DNA from: CAZECR01 sp964510495
GTDB taxonomy: Bacteria; Patescibacteriota; Patescibacteriia; Magasanikbacterales; GWA2-37-8
DNA: 48,501 nt
Assembly (NCBI GenBank): GCA_964510495.1
Contig: CAZECR010000007.1
Coordinates: 1 to 48,501 of the forward strand
Direction of reading: 5' to 3'
Shown here: positions 1 through 5,756 of the stretch, piece after piece
Numbering within the stretch: position 1 is the first letter of the stretch
Layout: every line of letters starts with the position of its first letter
Program-made: the position numbers and the translations under genes
Notes under the pieces: model-generated
Databases searched by the model: none
The model's input: the letters and a program-made list of their open reading frames with translations, nothing else
Told to the model about the DNA's origin: nothing

Positions 1-25
1 TCCCTTCGGGGGCACAGGTGAATGT

Positions 26-102
26 AATTTGTAGTTAGTATTTAGTAGTTTGGATCGAACGGCCGCACCAACTACTAAATACAAATTACTAACTACTTAA
101 AT
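26..102. repeat. Imperfect inverted repeat upstream of tRNA-Ala
   Basis: The left arm (about 26-53) and right arm (about 68-102) are near reverse complements built from GTAGTTAGTA and TTTAGTAGTT blocks. The right arm carries a 7-base insertion. The arms flank a short GC-rich centre. The repeat sits directly before the tRNA gene and could be a processing or spacer stem. A CCC-TTCG-GGG tetraloop stem lies at positions 2-11. Confidence 0.6.
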
Positions 103-176
103 GGGCCTATGGTCTAGTGGTATGACACGGCATTCGCATTGCCGGAGCGGCAGTCCGATTCTGCCTAGGTCCACCA
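103..176 (+). tRNA. tRNA-Ala (anticodon CGC), CCA encoded
   Basis: A full cloverleaf can be drawn. The acceptor is 103-109 with 166-172, and its third pair is G-U, the alanine identity element. The anticodon stem CGGCA/TGCCG encloses loop TTCGCAT, giving anticodon CGC. A T-arm with a TTCGATT-type loop is present. The discriminator is A173 and CCA is encoded at 174-176. Confidence 0.93.
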
Positions 177-181
177 ACAAC

Positions 182-204
182 AAACCTTCATTCAGGGGTT
201 TTTT
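182..204 (+). terminator. Weak terminator after tRNA-Ala
   Basis: A short stem AAACC/GGTTT is followed by a run of T directly after the tRNA. It overlaps the stop of the convergent TrmB-like gene. Confidence 0.45.
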
Positions 205-982
205 AAGACTGAGCCGTTTCCATTGTTCTCCCGAGACTCCAGCATAGATTGAAAATTTGTTCCACCATCTTTCGGATAACTTTGCTTTCAACGACCCAGG
301 CCAAGCCTTCTTCCTTGGTACTAAAAAAAGCAACACTGTCATCCCAGAAAAAGATCGAAGCCTGAAAATTGAATTCACGAGGTAAAAATTTAGCTTCACG
401 CAGCTCTCGCACATGTGTTAGTCGGGAGTATTTTTTTATTTCTCGACTTTCTACCCGCAAGCTTTTAAGAAAAATCTTTTTTTCCACGCGTCGCTTCGTA
501 AAGTGAAAACGTTCGCCAAAAATATCTTGAATTTCTTTACCAGCAACAATCTCATGGATTTTTTTATTTTTTGTTTCGAGCGCTTCCAGAAAAATATCAT
601 TCATGCGTTCACGGTAGTACAAACGAATTTTTGCTTTGCCTTCGCTTTGTCCTTGGAGTGATTTTAAAAAAGGAATTATTTCGGCCGCTTCTTCAACCTT
701 ACGTTCCATAATGTGTTTGAGAACACTTGGTTCCGCCGCTTCGTAGACGTGGCGAGATTTTCGTTTGGTGACATTCACAACACCAAAATCTACGAGCCGG
801 CCGAGCACAGCCTGTACCGTGGTGACGGGTAGACTGGTGCTTCGGGCCAGCGGGGTGAGTGTTGTTGGTTTGAATGTCAGGAGTTTTAAATAGACCTGGC
901 GCTCCCGATCATTTAATCCAAAGCGACCCAATACCTCGTTAATTTCTTTGCTCTGCAAGGCGGTAATTTTTATTAAAGACAT
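203..982 (-). CDS. TrmB-family winged-helix transcriptional regulator (first of three)
   Basis: This 259-residue protein has an N-terminal winged helix-turn-helix of the TrmB/MarR type (about residues 18-85, from FGLNDRERQVYLKLL). A middle and C-terminal domain of about 150 residues follows, as in other TrmB-like proteins, and is presumed to sense a ligand. No sugar-transport genes are nearby, so the effector is unknown. The start is ATG at 982; no SD is visible and the leader appears short. A perfect 9-bp inverted repeat lies about 20 bases upstream and may be an autoregulatory operator. The gene is divergent from the GC-rich zinc-ribbon pair. The family call is firm and the regulon is unknown. 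Confidence 0.82.
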   Translation of the reverse strand: MSLIKITALQSKEINEVLGRFGLNDRERQVYLKLLTFKPTTLTPLARSTSLPVTTVQAVLGRLVDFGVVNVTKRKSRHVYEAAEPSVLKHIMERKVEEAAEIIPFLKSLQGQSEGKAKIRLYYRERMNDIFLEALETKNKKIHEIVAGKEIQDIFGERFHFTKRRVEKKIFLKSLRVESREIKKYSRLTHVRELREAKFLPREFNFQASIFFWDDSVAFFSTKEEGLAWVVESKVIRKMVEQIFNLCWSLGRTMETAQS

Positions 983-1001
983 AACTACTAAATTTTACGT
1001 A

Positions 1002-1023
1002 GTAAATATAAACGTATATTTAC
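1002..1023. promoter_or_regulatory. Candidate operator, perfect 9-bp inverted repeat
   Basis: GTAAATATA at 1002-1010 and TATATTTAC at 1015-1023 are perfect reverse complements with a 4-base centre. The site lies in the divergent region between the first TrmB-like gene and the zinc-ribbon pair. It could control either gene; binding is inferred. Confidence 0.5.
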
Positions 1024-1153
1024 CTTATCATAGAGGATTTAATTTAGTTAGTCAAAAAATATACTAAAAATTATATAAATAAAATAGCTTACCCTGTAGA
1101 GTAGTCTTGTTAGCGAAGTGCTGACGAATCGCTCTTTCACAATGGAGAAAACA

Positions 1154-1375
1154 ATGCGGCTCATTAAGAAGGGTTCTGATAATCCGGCTTGGGGCAAGGA
1201 AATGACGTGCAAAGGTAATGGTCTCGGTAAGGGTGTTGGTGGCTGCGGTGCAATTTTGCACGTGACGCCTGCCGACATCCTATCGTCAACGGACTTTGAG
1301 GGTGATGCCAGTTATTGGTTCACCTGCCCTGAGTGCAAGGCCAAGACGTACGTGCGGTATTCAGACTTTCGGTAA
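1154..1375 (+). CDS. Small zinc-ribbon protein A (73 aa)
   Basis: The protein opens MRLIKKGSDNPAWGKE. It has one cysteine pair in a glycine-rich stretch (C near residue 19 and GGCGA near residue 31) and a second pair in FTCPECKAKT, a classical four-cysteine zinc ribbon. The start at 1154 is chosen because GGAG lies 7 bases upstream; an in-frame ATG at 1118 has none. It is followed after 14 bases by a paralogue of the same plan. Codons are richer in G/C than in the neighbouring regulator. A 5-bp hairpin (1112-1116 with 1129-1133) precedes the SD. I do not recognise a named family; nucleic-acid or protein binding through zinc is only an inference. Confidence 0.72.
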   Translation: MRLIKKGSDNPAWGKEMTCKGNGLGKGVGGCGAILHVTPADILSSTDFEGDASYWFTCPECKAKTYVRYSDFR

Positions 1376-1389
1376 ACAAGGAGTATGTC

Positions 1390-1659
1390 ATGAAGATCAT
1401 CAAGGAAGGTAATTGGAAGAATCCGTGGAGCCGCGAGATTGTGTGCAGCGAGAAGTGCTGCGGAGCAACGCTGCTCGTGGAGGAAGTCGACCTTATTGCT
1501 CCGACGTGTGAGAGCAATAATATTGTGAGCCGGTATGAATTCATGTGCCCGGTGTGCGCCAAGAAGAACGATGTGCCTCCGAAGGAGCTGCCGCTCCGCG
1601 TCCGGGAAATCCTCGATAAGAAGCGTGTGATCAATCGGGCGTGGACGAGTGACCGATAA
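1390..1659 (+). CDS. Small zinc-ribbon protein B (89 aa), tandem paralogue
   Basis: The opening MKIIKEGNWKNPWSREIVC mirrors the preceding protein. The cysteines are CSEKCCGATL near residue 20 and FMCPVCAKK near residue 54, giving two zinc-knuckle halves. A basic tail follows (VREILDKKRVINRAW). The start ATG at 1390 has AAGGAG 6 bases upstream. It is co-transcribed with the gene before it and followed by two strong stem-loops. The repeated small architecture suggests duplication and divergence. The function is unknown. Confidence 0.75.
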   Translation: MKIIKEGNWKNPWSREIVCSEKCCGATLLVEEVDLIAPTCESNNIVSRYEFMCPVCAKKNDVPPKELPLRVREILDKKRVINRAWTSDR

Positions 1660-1697
1660 TCCACGCCCTTCACTCTGCAACTTTTTTCTCTTTTTTT

Positions 1698-1767
1698 CCG
1701 GTCGAAGCTTTCGCGCTCGACCGGACCATCCCTCTCTTCAGTTTTTGAACCTGGGTAGAGGGATGGT
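1698..1767 (+). terminator. Two back-to-back stem-loops after the zinc-ribbon pair
   Basis: Stem 1 pairs CCGGTCGA (1698-1705) with TCGACCGG (1717-1724). Stem 2 pairs ACCATCCCTCT (1725-1735) with AGAGGGATGGT (1757-1767), 11 bp perfect. Neither has a good following T-run, so they may protect the mRNA 3' end as much as terminate. Confidence 0.55.
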
Positions 1768-1845
1768 TTAACCGCCATCAAGAGTTGTTCTTTGACAACG
1801 AAAAGTATTCGAGTCTGTGCTGTGTATGACAGACAAGCTCCAATA

Positions 1846-1874
1846 TTGACAAACACTCGATTATAGGCTATACT
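1846..1874 (+). promoter_or_regulatory. Near-consensus sigma70-type promoter for the yjjX-prs-apt operon
   Basis: TTGACA (1846-1851) is followed by a 17-base spacer and TATACT (1869-1874). The inferred start near 1881 gives a leader of about 120 bases. Confidence 0.8.
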
Positions 1875-1932
1875 TGGCTGTTTTTCTGGCCCGTCATAGC
1901 CTGGTTTTACTGACCGTTCATTCACAACCAAA

Positions 1933-1987
1933 CGATATGTAGTGGAACGGCAGTTTGACCATCGATTTGCTGTTCCACTACATATCG
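1933..1987 (+). promoter_or_regulatory. 20-bp hairpin in the leader of yjjX-prs-apt
   Basis: CGATATGTAGTGGAAC (from 1933) pairs perfectly with its reverse complement ending at 1987. The stem continues through a G-U pair and GCA/TGC, about 20 bp in all. It ends 5 bases before AAGGAG (1993-1998). It may act on mRNA stability or ribosome access. Confidence 0.75.
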
Positions 1988-2003
1988 AAAACAAGGAGCG
2001 TCT

Positions 2004-2519
2004 ATGCGTATTCAAGATATCTTGTATCCAGCGGTTGCTTCGCGAAGCCATCCTAAGACCACCGGGAGCGCGCTCGCCTTGCCGCACACGATCGTTGAAC
2101 CGTGTGACGCCAAGTCGGGCGAGAACGAGCAGCCGTTCGGCCAGGTCGAAGGCATGCGCGGCGCTCGAACGCGTCGCGAAGGTGTCAAGGCGAAGGCTCC
2201 CAAAGCCGATCTTTGGATCGGCATCGAGAATTGCGTCTATGAGGCCGGCCCTGACGATTGGTACGACGCGGCTGCGATCTCGATCGAAACTCCTGACGGT
2301 AAGATCGTCGAGGTCTGGTCGCTCGCGATTCGTGTGCCAACGCACATGGTCCAGATCGTGAAGGACCGTGGTGCGAACGAAACCACTATTGGTCGTGTCT
2401 ACAAGGAGTTTTTCCCTAAGGCCGACCACCAGGATCCGCATTTCCACATCACCGGTGGTCTCCTGAAGCGTGAGCGAATCCTTGCTGACGCACTCATCGC
2501 GGCCATCGCACAGCTCTAG
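2004..2519 (+). CDS. YjjX/DUF84-like non-canonical purine NTPase (inosine/xanthosine triphosphatase-like)
   Basis: This 171-residue protein resembles the YjjX/DUF84 family, which hydrolyses ITP/XTP to keep damaged purines out of nucleic acids. Matching landmarks are EQPFGQ and GARTRR in the first third, ADLWIGIENCVY (about residues 69-80) and the C-terminal TGGLLKRERILADALIAA block. The family's N-terminal phosphate-binding segment of T-x-N-P-x-K type is poorly preserved: here the region reads ASRSHPKTTGSALAL. Activity or specificity may therefore be changed. The start ATG at 2004 has AAGGAG 5 bases upstream. It is the first gene of a GC-rich operon with PRPP synthetase and adenine phosphoribosyltransferase, which supports a role in purine salvage. 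Confidence 0.72.
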   Translation: MRIQDILYPAVASRSHPKTTGSALALPHTIVEPCDAKSGENEQPFGQVEGMRGARTRREGVKAKAPKADLWIGIENCVYEAGPDDWYDAAAISIETPDGKIVEVWSLAIRVPTHMVQIVKDRGANETTIGRVYKEFFPKADHQDPHFHITGGLLKRERILADALIAAIAQL

Positions 2520-2557
2520 AACTTCAAACGCCACGAAAAAAGAATGGGTGAGAAAAA

Positions 2558-3604
2558 ATGAGTGAGTATATGACGCACCACCTCCTGCTCGCTTTCCCGG
2601 CAATGCGTCGAATGGGCGAGCAGATCATGCTCGAGCTCGAGAAGCTCGAAGACAAGCGGTTCACCATGGCCGACGCCGGCTGTGCCAGCTTTGCGGATGG
2701 CTCGCCGACGAGCGCCCTCCCCAACGTCCGAGGGCGCCACGTCTACATTCTGGCCGACATGCAGTACCCCGATCCCTGGAAGTGCTGCGGCCAGATCATC
2801 GAAGTGCTCGATGCCCTCGAGCGTGCGGACGTCGAGCAGGTAACCCTCGTGGTTCCCTACCTGGTCTTCTCGCGCTCAGACCGTAAGGCCAAGAGCCGCG
2901 AGTCTATCATGGCCAAGCGCCTCGCGACCATCCTCGAGACCTTCAACTGCCTGCGCCGCATCATCACCATCGATCTGCACTCGGCACAGGTTCAGGGGTT
3001 CTATGAGCGGGTCTGCGTCACGCATTTGACCGGCTCCCTCCTCTTCGCCCCCTTCTGCCGCACCTGGGCTCGAGACAAGAGCAACCCGCTCGTGATCGTC
3101 AGCCCTGATCTCGGTGCCGTCAAGCGGACCCAGGACCTCCAGCGCCTCATCGGTGGTTCGGCCAAGCTGGGCACCCTCCATAAGACCCGCGACGAGAACA
3201 ACGAGTCGGCGGTGTCGAAGGAGCTCGGCTACATGGGTGAGTCGGTCGAGGGACGCACGGTTTTCGTGGTGGACGACATCATCGACACCGGTGGCACCAT
3301 TTCGCACGCGGCTGCCTATCTTATGTCCCTCGGCGCGAGCAGCGTCACTATCCTGGCGACGCATGGCATCCTGTCGCCGCACAAGGGTGAGCTGGCCGAG
3401 GTCAAGCTCGTGAAGAGCGGCGCCGCAACGCTGGTCAGCGACTCAATCCCGCGCGCCCCGGACTACGCGAGGACGTACAAGGATCACATCCGGTTCCTGA
3501 GCTGCGCACCGCTCCTCGCCAGAGCCATTCACGAGACGTCGAACCCCGACGGCAGCGTGAGTCGCATCTACGATGAGGCCCGTGCGGCAGCAAAGAACGT
3601 CTAG
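2558..3604 (+). CDS. prs: Ribose-phosphate pyrophosphokinase (PRPP synthetase), divergent
   Basis: This 348-residue protein makes PRPP from ribose-5-phosphate and ATP. Visible family motifs are the FADG loop near residue 46, RSDRKAKSRESIMAKR (about 106-121) where RQDRK is usual, ITIDLHSAQVQGFY (about 134-147), VIVSPDLGAVKR (about 180-191) and the PRPP-binding VVDDIIDTGGT (about 238-248). The Gln of RQDRK that contacts adenine in studied enzymes is Ser107 here. The chain is about 30 residues longer than typical bacterial enzymes. The start ATG at 2558 has a weak GGTGAG upstream. It sits 38 bases after the YjjX-like gene and 22 before apt, so its product can feed the next enzyme directly. Confidence 0.88.
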   Translation: MSEYMTHHLLLAFPAMRRMGEQIMLELEKLEDKRFTMADAGCASFADGSPTSALPNVRGRHVYILADMQYPDPWKCCGQIIEVLDALERADVEQVTLVVPYLVFSRSDRKAKSRESIMAKRLATILETFNCLRRIITIDLHSAQVQGFYERVCVTHLTGSLLFAPFCRTWARDKSNPLVIVSPDLGAVKRTQDLQRLIGGSAKLGTLHKTRDENNESAVSKELGYMGESVEGRTVFVVDDIIDTGGTISHAAAYLMSLGASSVTILATHGILSPHKGELAEVKLVKSGAATLVSDSIPRAPDYARTYKDHIRFLSCAPLLARAIHETSNPDGSVSRIYDEARAAAKNV

Positions 3605-3626
3605 AGAAAAAAGGAGACCAACGAAC

Positions 3627-4169
3627 ATGAACCACGCCGAACTCAGATCCCTCATCCCTATCGTCGATCACAAGGGTGTGCCGTTCCTCGACATCGGGCC
3701 GCTCCTCGCCGATCCCGATGGCCTCAAGACCGTCATCAACCAGATGGACGTCATCGTCGAGGGTGGGCAGATCAAGCCCCACCGCAGCACCACCGTCGTC
3801 GCTGGCTTCGAGGCCCGCGGCTTCCCCATCGGTGGCGCGCTCGCTGAGCGGCTCGGCGTCGGCTTCGTCATGCTCAGGAAGCCCGGCCAACTTCCGCCCT
3901 CTCCGGGTGGTATCCTCTCCGTCACGTACCAGAAGGAGTACGGCACGGACACCATCGAGGTCCACCGCGACCTCATCAAGGGCAAGCGCGTCATCCTGGT
4001 GGATGACATCCTGGCGAAGGGTGGCACCATGGACGCCGGCTGTCGCCTCGTCGAGTTGGCTGGCGAGAGCACTGTCGTCTGCTGCCTCACCATCGCCGAG
4101 ATCCTGGCCTGCGAAGGCCGCGCCAAGATGCTCACGGGCCGCCCCGTCCACAGCATCCTCCAGTACTAG
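3627..4169 (+). CDS. apt: Adenine phosphoribosyltransferase
   Basis: This 180-residue type I phosphoribosyltransferase converts adenine and PRPP to AMP. The hallmark segments are FEARGFPIGGALAERLG (about 69-85) with the following RKPGQLPP, and the PRPP loop VILVDDILAKGGTMDAG (about 121-137). The length matches bacterial APRT. The start is ATG at 3627 with AAGGAG at 3611-3616; an upstream in-frame ATG at 3573 overlaps prs and lacks an SD. It is the last gene of the GC-rich operon and is followed by a hairpin and a strong terminator. With prs it gives a minimal route from salvaged adenine to AMP. Confidence 0.92.
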   Translation: MNHAELRSLIPIVDHKGVPFLDIGPLLADPDGLKTVINQMDVIVEGGQIKPHRSTTVVAGFEARGFPIGGALAERLGVGFVMLRKPGQLPPSPGGILSVTYQKEYGTDTIEVHRDLIKGKRVILVDDILAKGGTMDAGCRLVELAGESTVVCCLTIAEILACEGRAKMLTGRPVHSILQY

Positions 4170-4200
4170 CTGGTCCTGCCAGCACATTTCTTCGGCCGCA

Positions 4201-4271
4201 GGCGTTGTTCACTCAACGCCTCGGCCATCATTTAAAACACCTCGATACTATCGGGGTGTTTTAAATTTTAT
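4201..4271 (+). terminator. Hairpin plus intrinsic terminator of the apt operon
   Basis: GGCGTTG/CAACGCC (4201-4220) forms a 7-bp stem. TTTAAAACACC (4231-4241) then pairs with GGTGTTTTAAA (4255-4265), with an inner CGAT/ATCG stem, and a T-rich tract follows. Confidence 0.8.
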
Positions 4272-4288
4272 GTAAAAGTGCACAAAAC

Positions 4289-4328
4289 TGTGGATAAGCC
4301 AGTGCATAAGTCCTCATTAAGTGGATAA
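4289..4328. promoter_or_regulatory. DnaA-box-like sites
   Basis: TGTGGATAA at 4289-4297 is a perfect consensus DnaA box on the minus strand. AGTGGATAA at 4320-4328 differs at one position. They lie about 90-130 bases from the first parS-type site. Whether they bind DnaA is inferred. Confidence 0.5.
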
Positions 4329-4359
4329 TTGTCTACACTATTGTATACAAATACAAAAA

Positions 4360-4385
4360 AATGGCTAATATTAGCCATTGTTTTT
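4360..4385. terminator. Bidirectional terminator between apt and the second TrmB-like gene
   Basis: A 20-base perfect palindrome centred on GGCTAATATTAGCC (4360-4379) is flanked by an A-run on the left and a T-run on the right. It suits the convergent genes on both sides. Confidence 0.7.
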
Positions 4386-4419
4386 AGTTTGAGTAATTAT
4401 TTGATTATTCGTCTTTAAT

Positions 4420-4435
4420 TGTTTCACGTGAAACA
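4420..4435. other. parS-type centromere site 1
   Basis: TGTTTCACGTGAAACA is an exact match to the bacterial parS consensus bound by ParB. It sits 5 bases beyond the stop of the second TrmB-like gene. Confidence 0.8.
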
Positions 4436-4440
4436 ATTAG

Positions 4441-5160
4441 TTATTTAATGAGGCTCCAAACCAGGTTAAATAAAGACTTATAGGTGGTGGCAACATCGCC
4501 GTTCTCAATAACAACGGCTAATGGGGTATCTTTATAAGAAAAAATAGCCAGCTTGTTTTGGTAAATGATGTTATCGGTTGGTAAAATTGTTTCACGTGAA
4601 ACAATTTTTATTTGATGAAATTCAGAATTACGTTTTTTGGCAAATTCTAATGAGTTGGTATCGTGTGGCACTAAATCTCGAATTCGCTTTTTTGATTTAA
4701 CAAATTTTTCTAACCAGGGCCATATAGCTTTGAATATTGTTGGATCAATAGTAATAATTGAACCGAACATATCAATTTCTAGACTATTAAATATCTCCCG
4801 ATAAAGAGTGATGATGGCGTCAGTGCCTTCGTAGTAACGAATTTTTGGTTTCTCCTTTTTGGAGTTGTAAAGAGCGGCTAATTCAGGGATCTTAGCTTTT
4901 AAAAGATCGCTCCGTCTCCGCTCTTCTTCGGCAAGTCGTTCTGGAGATTCGGCCGTGTAGATTATTCTTTTGCCCGGTGTAATGGTGGCTAGTCCTTTAG
5001 AGCGCAATTCTTCTAAGATTAAATAGGTGGTGGGGCGTTTCGTGTCGGCTCTTTTTGACAACTGAGCGACAGACGCACTGCCAGCCTGAAGCAAAGCCAG
5101 ATAAACATCAGCTTGTTTGGGTGTTAGACCAAGATGGGTGAGTGCAAAAGCGAGTTCCAT
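4441..5160 (-). CDS. TrmB-family winged-helix transcriptional regulator (second of three)
   Basis: This 239-residue protein has an N-terminal winged helix (about residues 5-75, from LGLTPKQADVYLALLQAG through RPTTYLILEELRSKGL). It is followed by a short helical linker and the C-terminal TrmB-type domain (from KIRYYEGTDAIITLYREI). The start ATG at 5160 lies only 12 bases from a consensus -10 box, so the mRNA would have almost no leader and no SD. It is convergent with apt. A parS-type palindrome lies inside the coding sequence and encodes IVSRETI; a second lies just after the stop. The palindrome over its -35 box suggests autoregulation. The ligand is unknown. Confidence 0.83.
   Translation of the reverse strand: MELAFALTHLGLTPKQADVYLALLQAGSASVAQLSKRADTKRPTTYLILEELRSKGLATITPGKRIIYTAESPERLAEEERRRSDLLKAKIPELAALYNSKKEKPKIRYYEGTDAIITLYREIFNSLEIDMFGSIITIDPTIFKAIWPWLEKFVKSKKRIRDLVPHDTNSLEFAKKRNSEFHQIKIVSRETILPTDNIIYQNKLAIFSYKDTPLAVVIENGDVATTYKSLFNLVWSLIK
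4588..4603. other. parS-type centromere site 2, inside a coding sequence
   Basis: This is a second exact TGTTTCACGTGAAACA, 168 bases from the first. It is read through as part of the second TrmB-like gene. Like the first copy it is framed by AATTG/CAATT, so the identical palindrome extends to about 20 bp. Confidence 0.8.
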
Positions 5161-5172
5161 AGTATTTTTAGT

Positions 5173-5212
5173 AGTATATACAGCGATGAAATATATGTCA
5201 ATTATTCTGACA
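5173..5212 (-). promoter_or_regulatory. Consensus promoter with overlapping palindrome, second TrmB-like gene
   Basis: On the minus strand TTGACA (5201-5196), a 17-base spacer and TATACT (5178-5173) make a near-perfect sigma70-type promoter. TGTCA (5196-5200) and TGACA (5208-5212) form an inverted repeat with a 7-base centre over the -35 box. The predicted transcript starts about 6 bases before the ATG. Confidence 0.75.
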
Positions 5213-5756
5213 ACAATAAAATTATTTTGCTAATTATACTTAAAAAAAGACTCAAATAATACGACATAAAGATTGACAATATAAAATGTTCAAACGTTTA
5301 GGTTTACTGCGGGCGCACTAAGTATATACGTACGCCGGGCGTTAGAATTAAAACTATTTTTTCTGAGGAATATTTGTAGTAAAACCATGTATCAGCCTGG
5401 ATGAATAATTTTTGCAGAATTTTGAGGCAGGTTGGCGTGCTGCTAACGCCGTTAGAGAGGTGCGTCAGTTAGACTTTTAGTTTTGATTAAAAACGTAATG
5501 AGCGACCTGTAGAAGATAGTGTGGCAAACGGTGATTTTTTGTTTATGCTGTTTAGAATATATTTTGCCCTAATCAACGGCTGTATTTTTTAAATTTAAAA
5601 ATTATTGAAACGATACGGTGCCTACTACAATCTAAAAAACTATATATTCAACAGCTGTTTTTTTATGCACTTCCGCTTGCTCAAAAAAACATTCTAAAAT
5701 ACCCAAAATTGTGGTATGCTAAACGAATACAATTTACTCTTTATATATAGGCTCTT
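5213..5756. other. 544-base intergenic region without a supported gene
   Basis: No coding frame stands out. The region is AT-rich with two GC-richer islands near 5310-5345 and 5430-5470. The second contains GGCGT/ACGCC and the palindrome CTAACGCCGTTAG. It could hide a small RNA or a decayed element, but I see no clear promoter-terminator pair. Confidence 0.4.
5712..5720 (+). promoter_or_regulatory. Extended -10 element before the surface operon
   Basis: TGGTATGCT is an extended -10 (TG-N-TATGCT) about 36 bases before the ATG. The same TGGTAT element precedes both giant surface genes. No good -35 is visible. Confidence 0.5.

Noticed and set aside
1..20. 3' end of a preceding tRNA at the left edge
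   Set aside because: The CCC-TTCG-GGG stem and GCACA resemble a tRNA tail, but too little is visible to pair an acceptor stem.
1320..2603. 427-residue minus-strand ORF over the zinc-ribbon and yjjX region
   Set aside because: It runs antisense through genes that have SD, promoter and family matches; its composition is unprotein-like.
2558..3604. PRPP synthetase homologue acting in NAD rebuilding against the TIR protein
   Set aside because: Phage pathways of that kind use relatives of PRPP synthetase, but here it is in an operon with apt and the genes are 26 kb apart. All main PRPP-synthetase motifs are kept, so salvage is simpler.
5213..5756. Insertion sequence or phage remnant in the long intergenic region
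   Set aside because: No transposase or integrase fragment and no terminal inverted repeats are found.
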